Made by a program: the position numbers and the translations under genes. From NCBI GenBank assembly GCA_965116945.1, contig OZ220734.1, forward strand, positions 1,984,001-2,048,000: DNA of 64,000 bases, in the 5' to 3' direction. Shown here piece after piece: positions 8,982 to 16,774 of the stretch. Under the pieces are notes generated by a model. The model had not been told where the DNA came from. It did no database searches and saw nothing but the letters and a program-made list of their open reading frames with translations. The first letter of the stretch is position 1, and each line of letters starts with the position of its first letter. Source of the DNA: Plut-88900 sp965116945 (GTDB lineage Bacteria > Chloroflexota > Dehalococcoidia > Plut-88900).

Positions 8982-9690
8982 CGCGTTCGACTTTCTTGAG
9001 GTAAATCACGTTGGGTTCTGTGCCCAGGGTTTCCAAAAGCTTGTAGTGGCGGTCACTCTTCGCGAGCTTCGCTACCCGACTCTCCGGGTCCTTCATATTT
9101 CCGAACACCAGGGCATCGGTTGGACAGGTCTGGGCGCAGGCGGGTTGTAATTCCCCGTCCCTCAGATCCCGACCTTCGTTTTTCAAAGTGCGCTCCGTTC
9201 GCCGGATCCGCTGGATGCAGAAGGAGCACTTCTCCATCAGCCCCCGGGTTCGTACGGTGACATCTGGATTCAGCTGGTTTTCAAGGGACTCGGGCCACTC
9301 CGGCTCCCAGAAATTGAAGAATCGTACCTGGTAGGGGTCATTATTGGCGCAATATCTCGTCCCGACACACCTGTTATATACCTGGACATTCAGACCCTGG
9401 TTATTGTGGTAAGTGGCGTAAACAGGACAAACGGGCTCACAGGGAGCGTTTTCACAGTGCTGGCACAAAACAGGGAGGAACTTGGCCTTGACGTTTGGAT
9501 ACTCACCTTCCCAGTACCGCTCTATGCGGATCCACTCTATGGCCCTACCCTCGTGGAACCTGTCTTCTTCGTTTAGCGGGATATTGTTTTCGGCTTGGCA
9601 TGCAATCACGCATGCCTCACAGCCAGTGCACCGATCTATGTCGATGACCATGCCCCACTTGAACTTGTTCTGGTCCAGCTGCTGTGCCAA
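8974..9690 (-). CDS. actB2: alternative complex III iron-sulfur subunit ActB2
   Basis: A 238-residue ferredoxin-type protein of the DmsB/NrfC class. Four cysteine groups are visible: CTGCEACVIAC (about 21-31), CQHCENAPCEPVCP (about 76-89), CVGTRYC (about 107-113), and CSFC paired with CAQTCP (about 155 and 182). This is the pattern for several FeS clusters, which in alternative complex III carry electrons between the membrane subunits and the cytochromes. In many bacteria this domain is fused to the molybdopterin-fold part as ActB. Here it is a separate gene 20 bp downstream of that part, with no Tat signal of its own, so co-export with actB1 is expected. Confidence 0.9.
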   Translation of the reverse strand: MAQQLDQNKFKWGMVIDIDRCTGCEACVIACQAENNIPLNEEDRFHEGRAIEWIRIERYWEGEYPNVKAKFLPVLCQHCENAPCEPVCPVYATYHNNQGLNVQVYNRCVGTRYCANNDPYQVRFFNFWEPEWPESLENQLNPDVTVRTRGLMEKCSFCIQRIRRTERTLKNEGRDLRDGELQPACAQTCPTDALVFGNMKDPESRVAKLAKSDRHYKLLETLGTEPNVIYLKKVERDG

Positions 9691-9710
9691 GAACTACCTC
9701 CTCGGCCCGA

Positions 9711-11960
9711 CTAGTGGTCGTCGCCCTTGCCGTTGGCAATCTGTATCAGGTCGACAGTCGGGGCCGGGAGAGCCTCGACTACGCCTTCGAATTTGGGCAA
9801 CGTTCTCTTCCTGTCAGTCTTTGTCACTTTAACCCTGGTCGCGTTGTACGCGAGTGCACCCGTATTCGGGTCAGTCAGCGGGGCTAGTATCAACATAATA
9901 TTCGTGCCCCGATTCTCCGCATAACGTCCAAATGCTGAATGTCCCTGTGAAACAGGCACGCAAACAGTGCCAGGCTGGGTGCCCCGATTTACATAAACGG
10001 GAGCTTCAATGGCCCCGAACTGGGACCTGAGTTCCACGATGTCGTTGCTCTTTAATTCAAGCTGCTCCGCATCCTGACGGCTGATATCAACCCATGTGTC
10101 CCACACTACGGTGGTCATAGGATCAGGAGCAGCCTGTAGCCATGGGAGATGGGCCAACCTGCCATCAAGCATGGAGTTGGTCTGATAAACGATGAGGTTC
10201 ATGCCCTCTTCGTGCGGCGCATTCTGAAATACCGGCGGGTTGATCTCCGTGGGCAATGGCTTCGGGTCAACGCCAATGGCGGGCCTGGACTTTTGGTCAT
10301 ACCAAACGCCTCTTTGTAGTAACCCACTCCAGAAAGCTTCGAAACTTCCCTCAACCGTCAAGTTCCCCCGCCCGAGCGCAAATAGCTCCCTCGCGCCTTC
10401 CTGCACGGCTTCCTTGAAGCTCCCCCAGGGAAGCGCGGTAGCTGTGGCTCCACCCATTCGACTTGCAATCGCTATGAGTGAGTCCCCGAAGGAACGGGTG
10501 TCCTGGAAAGGAGCTACTACCGGTTGCTGGTAGGTCACCATCTCGTACCCGGGGCCCGGGTCCGGAACATCGTCGCCCCAATTCTCCAGGAATGTGCTGT
10601 CCGGAAGGATTAGGTCTGCCTGGGCAGTAGTGTCGTCCATGAAGCTAGAGAAGCTGACCAGGTAGGGTACGTTCGCCAACGCTTCCTGAAAACCCAGATC
10701 CTCGGGCAGGCCGTGGACCGGGTCCGCATTCCTTACCATGAGGACTTCCACGTTGCCCAAATCCGCAGCGATGCTCTGCCAGTCCCGGAAGGTTGATTCC
10801 CGAAGTGAGTCGCCGGCGACGGGTGAAAGAGGTGAAGGGTTGAAGTGGAGTCCACCTTCTCTGCCAATGTTGCCTACCAGCGCGTTTAGCGAATATATGG
10901 CCGCCAGGTTGAAGAGTCCGTTAGTGTGGGCCCCTGCAGAGCTCCCCCCGACAGCCATGCTAGGCTGTTCGTGGGCGAAGCGACGAGCCAGGTAAATCAC
11001 GTCATTTTCTGAGACACCGGTCATCTCTTCTACGACGTTAGGTGCGAAGGCTGCAAGGGCCTCGAAACCCCGACCTCCGGTCATGGCATCTGCCGCACCT
11101 GCGTCTCCTAGCTCTTCCCGGATGATGACGTAGGCCATACTCAGCGCCAGTATGCCTTCCATGCCAGGTTTAACAGGTACCCATTTGTCAGCATTGGCGG
11201 CTGTCATCGAGAACCGGCTGTCCACATGTACGAATGAGCCTCGGTCCCGGTGATCGCCCTGACGGAATTCGCCGTAGCCACGACTGTAGCGTACTGTGGA
11301 GAGCCATGTCTCAAGGATGTCGGCCCCAAATCCGAGCAGGAAGTTAGTGTTTTCTATGTCAAACTCGGGCAACTGCTCCTGTCCGAACAGCTGGCGCATG
11401 GCAGCCCTGAGATTTGTCTTCTGATCTACTGTTGAAAAGGAATGGTGCTGTATCCCAAGAGCTTCTACGAACCGCTTAGTGACTGTTGCCAATCGGCCCT
11501 TGATTGGATCCGTTGCCAGAACCACCCGCGAAGCCTGTGCGCCTTGAAGCCTCTGCACTAAGTCCGCCTCAGCAGTCTCCCAGGTAATGGACTGGTATGC
11601 TCCCGAGCCCCGGGGCCCACTGCGGCGCAAGGGGCCGGCAATCCTGTCCGGGTGATACAACTGCTGGACGCCGGCTTGGCACCTGATGCAGAGCTTACCC
11701 CGGTTCATAGGGTGGTTGGGATTGCCCTCAATCTTCTTCGCTCTTCCTTCGAATACACGGACGATAATTCCACATCCGCTTCCGCACAGTGCGCTGGTGC
11801 TTGCGTACCAGTTATCAGTGCCCAGCACCAAGTCTTCCGGAAGGTTGACCGGGCTTTCAACCAGGTTCTCTTCCGCGTCGAAACCGCAGGCTTTGAAGAT
11901 AACCGCTCCCAGCGAGGAGATTCCGGCAATCTTTAGGAATTGTCTTCGGCTAACTGGCAA
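9711..11960 (-). CDS. actB1: alternative complex III molybdopterin-fold subunit ActB1
   Basis: A 749-residue protein of the molybdopterin oxidoreductase fold. It has an N-terminal Tat signal (SRRQFLKIAGISSLG, with a Cys at about 25) and a MopB N-terminal FeS region reading ALCGSGCG with a distal LCIRC (about 58-95). The first Cys of the usual CxxCxxxC motif is Ser here. In known alternative complex III enzymes this subunit has lost the molybdenum cofactor. Segments such as VEVLMVRNADPVHGLPE and a C-terminal dinucleotide-binding domain fit that family. The start codon is TTG, 31 bp after actA. Confidence 0.9.
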   Translation of the reverse strand: MPVSRRQFLKIAGISSLGAVIFKACGFDAEENLVESPVNLPEDLVLGTDNWYASTSALCGSGCGIIVRVFEGRAKKIEGNPNHPMNRGKLCIRCQAGVQQLYHPDRIAGPLRRSGPRGSGAYQSITWETAEADLVQRLQGAQASRVVLATDPIKGRLATVTKRFVEALGIQHHSFSTVDQKTNLRAAMRQLFGQEQLPEFDIENTNFLLGFGADILETWLSTVRYSRGYGEFRQGDHRDRGSFVHVDSRFSMTAANADKWVPVKPGMEGILALSMAYVIIREELGDAGAADAMTGGRGFEALAAFAPNVVEEMTGVSENDVIYLARRFAHEQPSMAVGGSSAGAHTNGLFNLAAIYSLNALVGNIGREGGLHFNPSPLSPVAGDSLRESTFRDWQSIAADLGNVEVLMVRNADPVHGLPEDLGFQEALANVPYLVSFSSFMDDTTAQADLILPDSTFLENWGDDVPDPGPGYEMVTYQQPVVAPFQDTRSFGDSLIAIASRMGGATATALPWGSFKEAVQEGARELFALGRGNLTVEGSFEAFWSGLLQRGVWYDQKSRPAIGVDPKPLPTEINPPVFQNAPHEEGMNLIVYQTNSMLDGRLAHLPWLQAAPDPMTTVVWDTWVDISRQDAEQLELKSNDIVELRSQFGAIEAPVYVNRGTQPGTVCVPVSQGHSAFGRYAENRGTNIMLILAPLTDPNTGALAYNATRVKVTKTDRKRTLPKFEGVVEALPAPTVDLIQIANGKGDDH

Positions 11961-11991
11961 TGTTCGCTACCGCTTCAGTGGATTTTCAGGA

Positions 11992-12555
11992 CTAATAGTG
12001 ACACGTCAGGCAGTCAGTCGGGGCATTGTTTTCCCTGTGGCAGTCGACGCAGTCACCCATCTTTAAGTCACGCACCTGTCCTACCACTTCCATGCCTCCA
12101 ACGTCCCCGTGGCACTCGGAACAGTTGATACCTTTATTGATATGGGCCTCGTGGAAGAACTGGACGTGGTCGGGAAGGCGGTGTACACGGTTCCACTGGA
12201 TGGGCTCACCTTCCTCGAAGTGTGCTCTAAGCGCCTCAAGCTCTTGACTCTCTGGCAGTATGTACTGCTCCCTCCCTAGATCCTTGTGGCAGAAGAGGCA
12301 CTGCTCTACTGCAGGAATCCCTGCCGACGCTTCAGTGTCCACCGTCCTGTGGCAGAACATGCACTCGATCCCGACCTTTTCAACATGCACGTCGTGGGGG
12401 AAGTCGATCGGCTGATCCGGTGCTGCCCCCATACCAAAGACTTGGAACGGTTCGGAGAACACTGCCTTTGTGAGAAACACTGCCGTCATGACCAAGATCA
12501 CGCCGATAGCCAAGCCCAAAATAGCGGGTATAACTATTTTTGGAGTGATGGGCAT
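11992..12555 (-). CDS. actA: alternative complex III pentaheme cytochrome c subunit ActA
   Basis: A 187-residue protein with one N-terminal membrane anchor (about 8-30) and five heme-attachment sites: CMFCH, CLFCH, CSECH, CVDCH and CLTCH, from about residue 65 to near the C-terminus. Five hemes and a single anchor are the ActA layout. The additional HDVH and HEAH motifs can supply distal histidine ligands. ActA carries electrons on the outer face of the complex. It is separated from the upstream 97-residue membrane protein by 3 bp and from actB1 by 31 bp. Confidence 0.93.
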   Translation of the reverse strand: MPITPKIVIPAILGLAIGVILVMTAVFLTKAVFSEPFQVFGMGAAPDQPIDFPHDVHVEKVGIECMFCHRTVDTEASAGIPAVEQCLFCHKDLGREQYILPESQELEALRAHFEEGEPIQWNRVHRLPDHVQFFHEAHINKGINCSECHGDVGGMEVVGQVRDLKMGDCVDCHRENNAPTDCLTCHY

Positions 12556-12558
12556 CTT

Positions 12559-12852
12559 CTACTGCCACCAGCGGGAGTAAACGCTTCCAAACGAACTCTC
12601 GGCATTGATGGCCACAAAAACAATGTAAGAGATGACCCCTAGAAGTGCTGCAAAGGCGACTGGGTAAAGGACGCGCCGCACCTTGTTCAGTTCTTCGGGG
12701 AGGTGGCCGGACTTGACTAAGGAAGGGATCAATGCGTGGGCAATCAACATGGAAAAGGCGAAGACTATCATTAACCCGGGAACGAATAAGAGGGCCAATA
12801 GGAACTCGCCAATGTCGGCCCAGTCTTGCCTTGTAACGAAATTAGGGTCCAA
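12559..12852 (-). CDS. small two-helix membrane protein, first gene of the complex III operon
   Basis: A 97-residue protein with two hydrophobic helices (about 15-40 and 63-84), a charged linker between them (SGHLPEELNKVRRV), and a TTG start preceded by a GGGGA ribosome site. It opens the alternative complex III operon, 3 bp before actA. I do not recognise a family. A small accessory subunit of the complex is the natural inference, since alternative complex III structures contain small single- or two-helix subunits, but nothing in the sequence proves it. Confidence 0.65.
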   Translation of the reverse strand: MDPNFVTRQDWADIGEFLLALLFVPGLMIVFAFSMLIAHALIPSLVKSGHLPEELNKVRRVLYPVAFAALLGVISYIVFVAINAESSFGSVYSRWWQ

Positions 12853-12887
12853 TACCGTCCCCGCGGTCAGTCCAGAAACTTTGTGAA

Positions 12888-12917
12888 GATATTATCAGGA
12901 CGAAATTCGGAATGCAA
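12888..12917 (-). promoter_or_regulatory. candidate promoter of the complex III operon
   Basis: On the minus strand the motif TTGCAT, 15 bp, then GATAATATC ends about 36 bp before the first gene of the operon. A TAATAT hexamer lies 17 bp from TTGCAT, the spacing of a sigma-70 promoter. The same layout occurs in the opposite direction at 12979-13008. Confidence 0.5.
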
Positions 12918-12978
12918 GGGGTTTTTTGGACGAGGTTTGAACCTTTGTGAAAGATTCCACTTCTCTTGCTTGCCCCCG

Positions 12979-13008
12979 TTGCACAACGACTCCTGAGGCG
13001 ATAATATC
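12979..13008 (+). promoter_or_regulatory. candidate divergent promoter of the Tat-signal protein gene
   Basis: TTGCAC, 15 bp, then GATAATATC, identical in layout to the minus-strand motif at 12888-12917. It ends 59 bp before the TTG start at 13068. The shared 9-mer GATAATATC and identical spacing suggest both directions are read by the same factor. Confidence 0.5.
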
Positions 13009-13067
13009 TCTCCAAACAAGAAGCTTGGGACATTGAGAATACGAAACTCACACCGCGGGGGTAGCAA

Positions 13068-13319
13068 TTGAGCACCGTAGCTGGAAAGTCAGTGGACATA
13101 ATCAAAAGAAGGAAGTTCTTAGGCTTGGGGGTAGCCCTTGGCGGCCTCGCTCTGCTGGGAAGCGCCGCGGGTCTGTTCGGCGGTTCAAACAGGGGCAGGC
13201 TTTTCACCTTACGAACCGGCCGAAACAAGCCTGTGATCGATCAGGACTCCATCTTCTACCCCCGGGACGAAGTTGTACGCAAGAAAATCGCAGAGTCTGG
13301 AGACCTTGGTCGCACCTAG
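13068..13319 (+). CDS. small Tat-signal protein divergent from the complex III operon
   Basis: An 83-residue protein starting at TTG. Residues about 13-40 form a Tat-like signal (IKRRKFLGLGVALGGLALLGSA). The remaining 40 residues are polar, without cysteines, and end in PRDEVVRKKIAESGDLGRT. Only one Arg pair is present and no SRRxFLK consensus, so it could equally be a signal anchor. It is transcribed away from the complex III operon from a matching promoter motif and is followed by a strong terminator. That arrangement suggests a small respiratory accessory protein, but no family is recognised. Confidence 0.6.
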   Translation: MSTVAGKSVDIIKRRKFLGLGVALGGLALLGSAAGLFGGSNRGRLFTLRTGRNKPVIDQDSIFYPRDEVVRKKIAESGDLGRT

Positions 13320-13353
13320 TGATCTCTGCATGATTAGATAAAAAAGAGCCCAA

Positions 13354-13386
13354 ACGAAGCGCCGGCGAGTCTCACCGGCGCTTCGT
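13354..13386. terminator. intrinsic terminator between convergent genes
   Basis: A 16-bp stem with one mismatch (arms 13354-13369 and 13371-13386, GAAGCGCCGG type). The T-rich run lies on the minus-strand side (TCTTTTTT). It can end the Tat-protein transcript and read-through from the opposite direction. Confidence 0.75.
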
Positions 13387-13468
13387 CGCGTTTCAAAACT
13401 TTCAGACCAGACCGATAGGCTGCCGCTCGATAACTAACAGGGAGATTGCTCGTATATCGTATACAAAG

Positions 13469-13504
13469 ACAAAGAGCCCGACTGGCGGAAATCGGGCCCT
13501 TTGT
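13469..13504. terminator. intrinsic terminator downstream of the 251-residue protein gene
   Basis: The arms 13469-13481 (ACAAAGAGCCCGA) and 13492-13504 pair with one mismatch. The alternative outer arms ATACAAAG and CTTTGTAT (13461-13468, 13499-13506) could also pair. It lies 45 bp after the stop codon of the minus-strand gene ending at 13549. Confidence 0.65.
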
Positions 13505-13548
13505 ATAGGGGGGAGGAGGGTTAGAAATGGAGGTTGTAATCTGGTTTT

Positions 13549-14304
13549 TTAGCCGGTGGCGTACATCTTTTTCAGAAGTGGCAACCGGATGATTCCCGGG
13601 GTTAGATGCTTATCCAGCTTGTTTATGGCATCTGCAATGCCCAACCGCATAGCTTCATAAAGACTCCGGGAACTGGCACGAAATTCATCAATGTGGATCC
13701 GAAGCAGACGCGATGCCTGAGTCGCCTCACTGACCTTCATGCCGTCCCTTACCCATAGGGTCTGCACGTCGCTCGAGAGCCCGAAACGGCTAAGCAATCG
13801 CTTTACACTCGATGCAGGCCATTGCTGGGCAGTCACATAACCGTAGGCCCTCGCTTCTTCCATGCCCAGAGTAGGGGCAAGGCTCCAAGGGTCCTGGCGA
13901 TAGTAGTCCCTGAAGTACCGGGCAACTACTTCTTCCAGTGCAGAATAACCGTGAGTTATGCAATTAAAGAGATCGGAAGACATGCCCCTACCAGGGCAGC
14001 TTGGCACCTTCTTAGTGACCCAGACCCCTCCAGTCTCTTCACGTCCTGCCATGAAAGTAGAGGATCCGATGGCAATCATGTCCCGCCTCTCAAGTTCAAT
14101 GAAAGTTGCGAGAATGAGGGTTACCGTTGAGTGGTGAGAGCCCTTCTTTTCCGAATCTCTTCCGAATCCGGAATCGAGTTGCGGATACGTGGAAGAACTC
14201 TTCAGCGATGGATAACACAATGCCAGAGCGGACCTTTCAAATGCGATTCTCGCTATCGGGTCTGTCTGGTTGTTTGGTTTCAATTGTGTTTTTTGTAGTG
14301 CCAC
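13549..14304 (-). CDS. hypothetical protein, 251 residues
   Basis: A GTG start with a good GGTAGGA ribosome site and two strong terminators downstream suggest a real single-gene unit. The protein is soluble with no signal peptide. The middle part (about 57-130) is predicted mixed helix and strand, with TLILATFIELERRDMIAIG. The C-terminal half is helical and basic (SSVKRLLSRFGLSSDVQTLWVRDGMKVSE). The segment ATFIELERRDMIAI is vaguely like winged-helix or GPP34-type helices, but I cannot assign a family. It precedes ftsZ in the same reading direction, but ftsZ has its own terminator upstream of this gene. Confidence 0.5.
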   Translation of the reverse strand: MALQKTQLKPNNQTDPIARIAFERSALALCYPSLKSSSTYPQLDSGFGRDSEKKGSHHSTVTLILATFIELERRDMIAIGSSTFMAGREETGGVWVTKKVPSCPGRGMSSDLFNCITHGYSALEEVVARYFRDYYRQDPWSLAPTLGMEEARAYGYVTAQQWPASSVKRLLSRFGLSSDVQTLWVRDGMKVSEATQASRLLRIHIDEFRASSRSLYEAMRLGIADAINKLDKHLTPGIIRLPLLKKMYATG

Positions 14305-14385
14305 GGTTTCGTCCTACCTGGTCTGTTATTTCGGGCCCATCGACTTTGGGAGTCTCTGATTTTCTGGTTCAATGCGAAGGGATTA

Positions 14386-14426
14386 GGGACCCGAGAGGTG
14401 AATTGTCGGATTGCCTCTCGGGTCCC
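14386..14426 (-). terminator. intrinsic terminator of ftsZ
   Basis: A perfect 13-bp stem (GGGACCCGAGAGG at 14386-14398 with its complement at 14414-14426) and a 15-base loop, 14 bp beyond the ftsZ stop codon. There is no strong T-run, but the hairpin is very stable. Confidence 0.7.
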
Positions 14427-14440
14427 GGAAGAGTCAGAAA

Positions 14441-15571
14441 CTAAAGGAAATCGTCATCCCAGTTCGAGTTGGAATGTCGCTTCTTACGCTTTCCTCCGCG
14501 CCCGAAGATCCCGGGTGCCTTCACTTTCATCTCTACGCCCGGAAGCAGGCCCTTGAATGCACCGGCAACGTTGCCGATGCCCCTGTCCTGCCGGAGGCCG
14601 GTTGCGATCAGGGTCAGCTTAACCATGTCACCTAGGGACGGGTCGATCGACATGCCGAAGAAGATACTGGCGTCCCTGTGGACTGCCTTGTTTATCAACT
14701 CACCGGCGGCATTCACGCCACCAAGGGTCAGGTCGTCGCCACCCTTCACGGAGAAGAGCACACCCCTGGCCCCACGGATTGAGAGGTTTAGCAAGGGGTT
14801 CGTAATGGCTTGTCGGGCAGCTTCCAGGGCGCCCATGTTGCCCCTTCCGATTCCCATCGCCATGAGGGCTCCGCCCGGATTCGACATAATGCTCTGCACG
14901 TCGGCAAAGTCCACGTTAATCTCGCCCGGTACATTTATGAGCTCGGAAACGCTGACGATTCCTTGGCTCACCACTTCGTCCGCTGTCTGGAACGCTTCAG
15001 TCATGCCTGCATCGTGGTCGACAAACTGGAGCAGTCTGTCGTTGTGGATGACGATCAGGTTGTCGACGTGCTTCCGCAGTCTGGAAACCCCGGCGATCGC
15101 CTGGCTCAGCCTGCGCGATCCCTCAAAGCTAAAGGGTGTAGTCACAACCCCGACCACTAAGGCGCCCATGTCCTTGGCCAGCTGGGCCACGTACGGCGCG
15201 GCGCCCGTGCCCGTGCCACCACCCATGCCGGCGGTGAGGAATACTAGCTCTGCGTTCTTCAGTGCCTTCTTTATAAGAGTGGAAGACTCCTCGGCGGCCT
15301 TTTCACCTACGTCGAACTCTCCACCTGCTCCCCAACCGTGGGTGATGTTCTCACCAATCTGAAGGACCGTGGCGCCCTGCGTTACCGACTCCAGGGACTT
15401 GATGTCCGTGTTAACGACAACAAACTCAACGCCTGGTACATTGTGCGCAAGCATCCGGCGGACACAGTTACAACCGCCTCCTCCTACGCCGACGACTTTG
15501 ATGCGGGCCGGCGCCCTGTCTACCGAAAGCCTGGACATAGACCGGCTACTCAATAGTTGCTCTACTACCAT
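14441..15571 (-). CDS. ftsZ: cell division GTPase FtsZ
   Basis: A 376-residue tubulin homologue that forms the cytokinetic ring. The nucleotide-binding GGGGCN (about 30-35) and the tubulin signature GGGTGTG (about 117-123) are intact. The T7-loop segment INVDFADV is present at about 220, supplying the catalytic aspartate. The C-terminus has a short basic linker (GGKRKKRHSNS) followed by NWDDDFL, a shortened version of the conserved partner-binding peptide. The ribosome site GGGAGGG precedes the ATG. It is not in a dcw cluster: neither ftsA nor ftsQ is adjacent, and it has its own terminator. Confidence 0.97.
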   Translation of the reverse strand: MVVEQLLSSRSMSRLSVDRAPARIKVVGVGGGGCNCVRRMLAHNVPGVEFVVVNTDIKSLESVTQGATVLQIGENITHGWGAGGEFDVGEKAAEESSTLIKKALKNAELVFLTAGMGGGTGTGAAPYVAQLAKDMGALVVGVVTTPFSFEGSRRLSQAIAGVSRLRKHVDNLIVIHNDRLLQFVDHDAGMTEAFQTADEVVSQGIVSVSELINVPGEINVDFADVQSIMSNPGGALMAMGIGRGNMGALEAARQAITNPLLNLSIRGARGVLFSVKGGDDLTLGGVNAAGELINKAVHRDASIFFGMSIDPSLGDMVKLTLIATGLRQDRGIGNVAGAFKGLLPGVEMKVKAPGIFGRGGKRKKRHSNSNWDDDFL

Positions 15572-15903
15572 TTTTCTCTACCCTCCCTCTTATTTGGCTT
15601 TGCGACCCGACCTCCCTGGGGAGTCGTGCCTGCCTTCTTGTGACGGTCCTATTCGGCACATTGCCTTGAACGTTTCGCCCGAGAGAATCGGTGTTTATCC
15701 GAATCTCAGAGGAAATTAAGGCAATATGAGCGCATTCTAGGCACGATTAGGAGCAGTATCCAGCTAAGGCAAATCCCATCACACTTAGGGATATCGCCAA
15801 CTGGGCATTTGCCATTGCCTGCCCTGTTGCATTTGTTGTACTTAAGCCTTATTATTTCCTTGTCATACCTGAGCCGGACAACTTTTATGTAAGGACAAAG
15901 GTC
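15572..15903. other. non-coding gap upstream of ftsZ and the DUF5343-like gene
   Basis: About 330 bp between two divergently transcribed genes, presumably holding both promoters. A TTATTATTTCC stretch at about 15849 is AT-rich, but I see no convincing sigma-70 pair, RNA gene or repeat. Confidence 0.4.
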
Positions 15904-16638
15904 ATGGTGGGCAAGGATAACGGCAACAGGCGAGCTCCCTACCCTCCCTATGCTCAATGGCTAAGGCTCTTGGAGACGTTGAAAGATGACTTTCAAAACC
16001 GACAACTCCCGAGTCGCATCGACAATAGCTACCTTAAGAAACTGAAGGTAAATCCCTCTGCCGAGTCCAACCTCCAGTCCGCTCTGCTGTACCTGGGCCT
16101 GGTTGATGGACAAAAACAACCTACTCTAGCCCTTAAGAATCTGCTGCCGTTGGATGGCGAAGATCTGCGATCAGCGTTCAGGAGCGTTGTGCAGGAGGCC
16201 TATGGACCGATGTTGAAGGGCCTGATCTTGCACACCGTCACCCCTGATCACCTGGCCGAAAAATTCCGAAAGGGCGGCACTCAGGACGAAGTCGGGCGCA
16301 AGGGCATGACTTTCTTTGTCCGGATTGCCAAGGACGCGGGGATAAGACTCTCTGATCAACTGAAGACCAGGGAAAGGCAAGCCTCCACCCGGTCCTCCAG
16401 GAAAAGGACGCCGCAAAACAGCCCCGTTACTGTCCGCCCGCTTGCACTGGAAACAGCGCCCGGCCCCTCCAACCTTCCTCAAACAGGCCCGTCGGACAAT
16501 GGCGACCTGATGACGCGGCTCCTGGCTAAATTCCCGGACTACAATCCCGACTGGGACCAGACCCAGGTTGAACTTTGGCGGGACAGCGTCGCCTTTCTCA
16601 TCGCCGAGGCCCGCAGCCACTATTCCCAGCTCGACTGA
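15904..16638 (+). CDS. DUF5343-like protein
   Basis: A 244-residue protein. The first 160 residues follow the DUF5343 pattern: YPPYAQWLRLLETL, a winged-helix-like segment ending in SALLYLGLVDGQKQPT, and AFRSVVQEAYGPMLK. The last part of the domain is HLAEKFRKGGTQDEVGRKGMTFFVRIAKDAGI. DUF5343 proteins are small DNA-binding-like proteins often found in accessory regions. A basic, Ser/Arg-rich linker (about 160-190) is followed by a C-terminal helix (DPDWD-type, PDYNPDWDQTQVELW). It is transcribed divergently from ftsZ. I place it in the family by eye, and its function is not known. Confidence 0.65.
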   Translation: MVGKDNGNRRAPYPPYAQWLRLLETLKDDFQNRQLPSRIDNSYLKKLKVNPSAESNLQSALLYLGLVDGQKQPTLALKNLLPLDGEDLRSAFRSVVQEAYGPMLKGLILHTVTPDHLAEKFRKGGTQDEVGRKGMTFFVRIAKDAGIRLSDQLKTRERQASTRSSRKRTPQNSPVTVRPLALETAPGPSNLPQTGPSDNGDLMTRLLAKFPDYNPDWDQTQVELWRDSVAFLIAEARSHYSQLD

Positions 16639-16726
16639 GCCCCCTCGTCCAATTCATACGCCTCGCGCCGCTCCGCACAAGCGCAGTCCTCACTCGCCTC
16701 TCTCCAGTGAAGTCGGACGCGGATGC

Positions 16727-16732
16727 TATAAT
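16727..16732 (+). promoter_or_regulatory. -10 element before the BI-1 gene
   Basis: A perfect TATAAT 42 bp before the start codon at 16775, followed by a GGAGGA ribosome site at about 16757. No good -35 hexamer is seen at 16-18 bp upstream. Confidence 0.4.
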
Positions 16733-16774
16733 TGTTGTAGATAAAACACCTGTCTTGGAGGACCGCAAATAGCA

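Noticed and set aside
14469..15362. A 297-codon plus-strand frame opposite ftsZ, and a similar 312-codon one opposite dnaK (40559-41497)
   Set aside because: Both are antisense to highly conserved genes and show only the mirrored codon bias, with Ser/Pro/Arg-rich sequence of no family.
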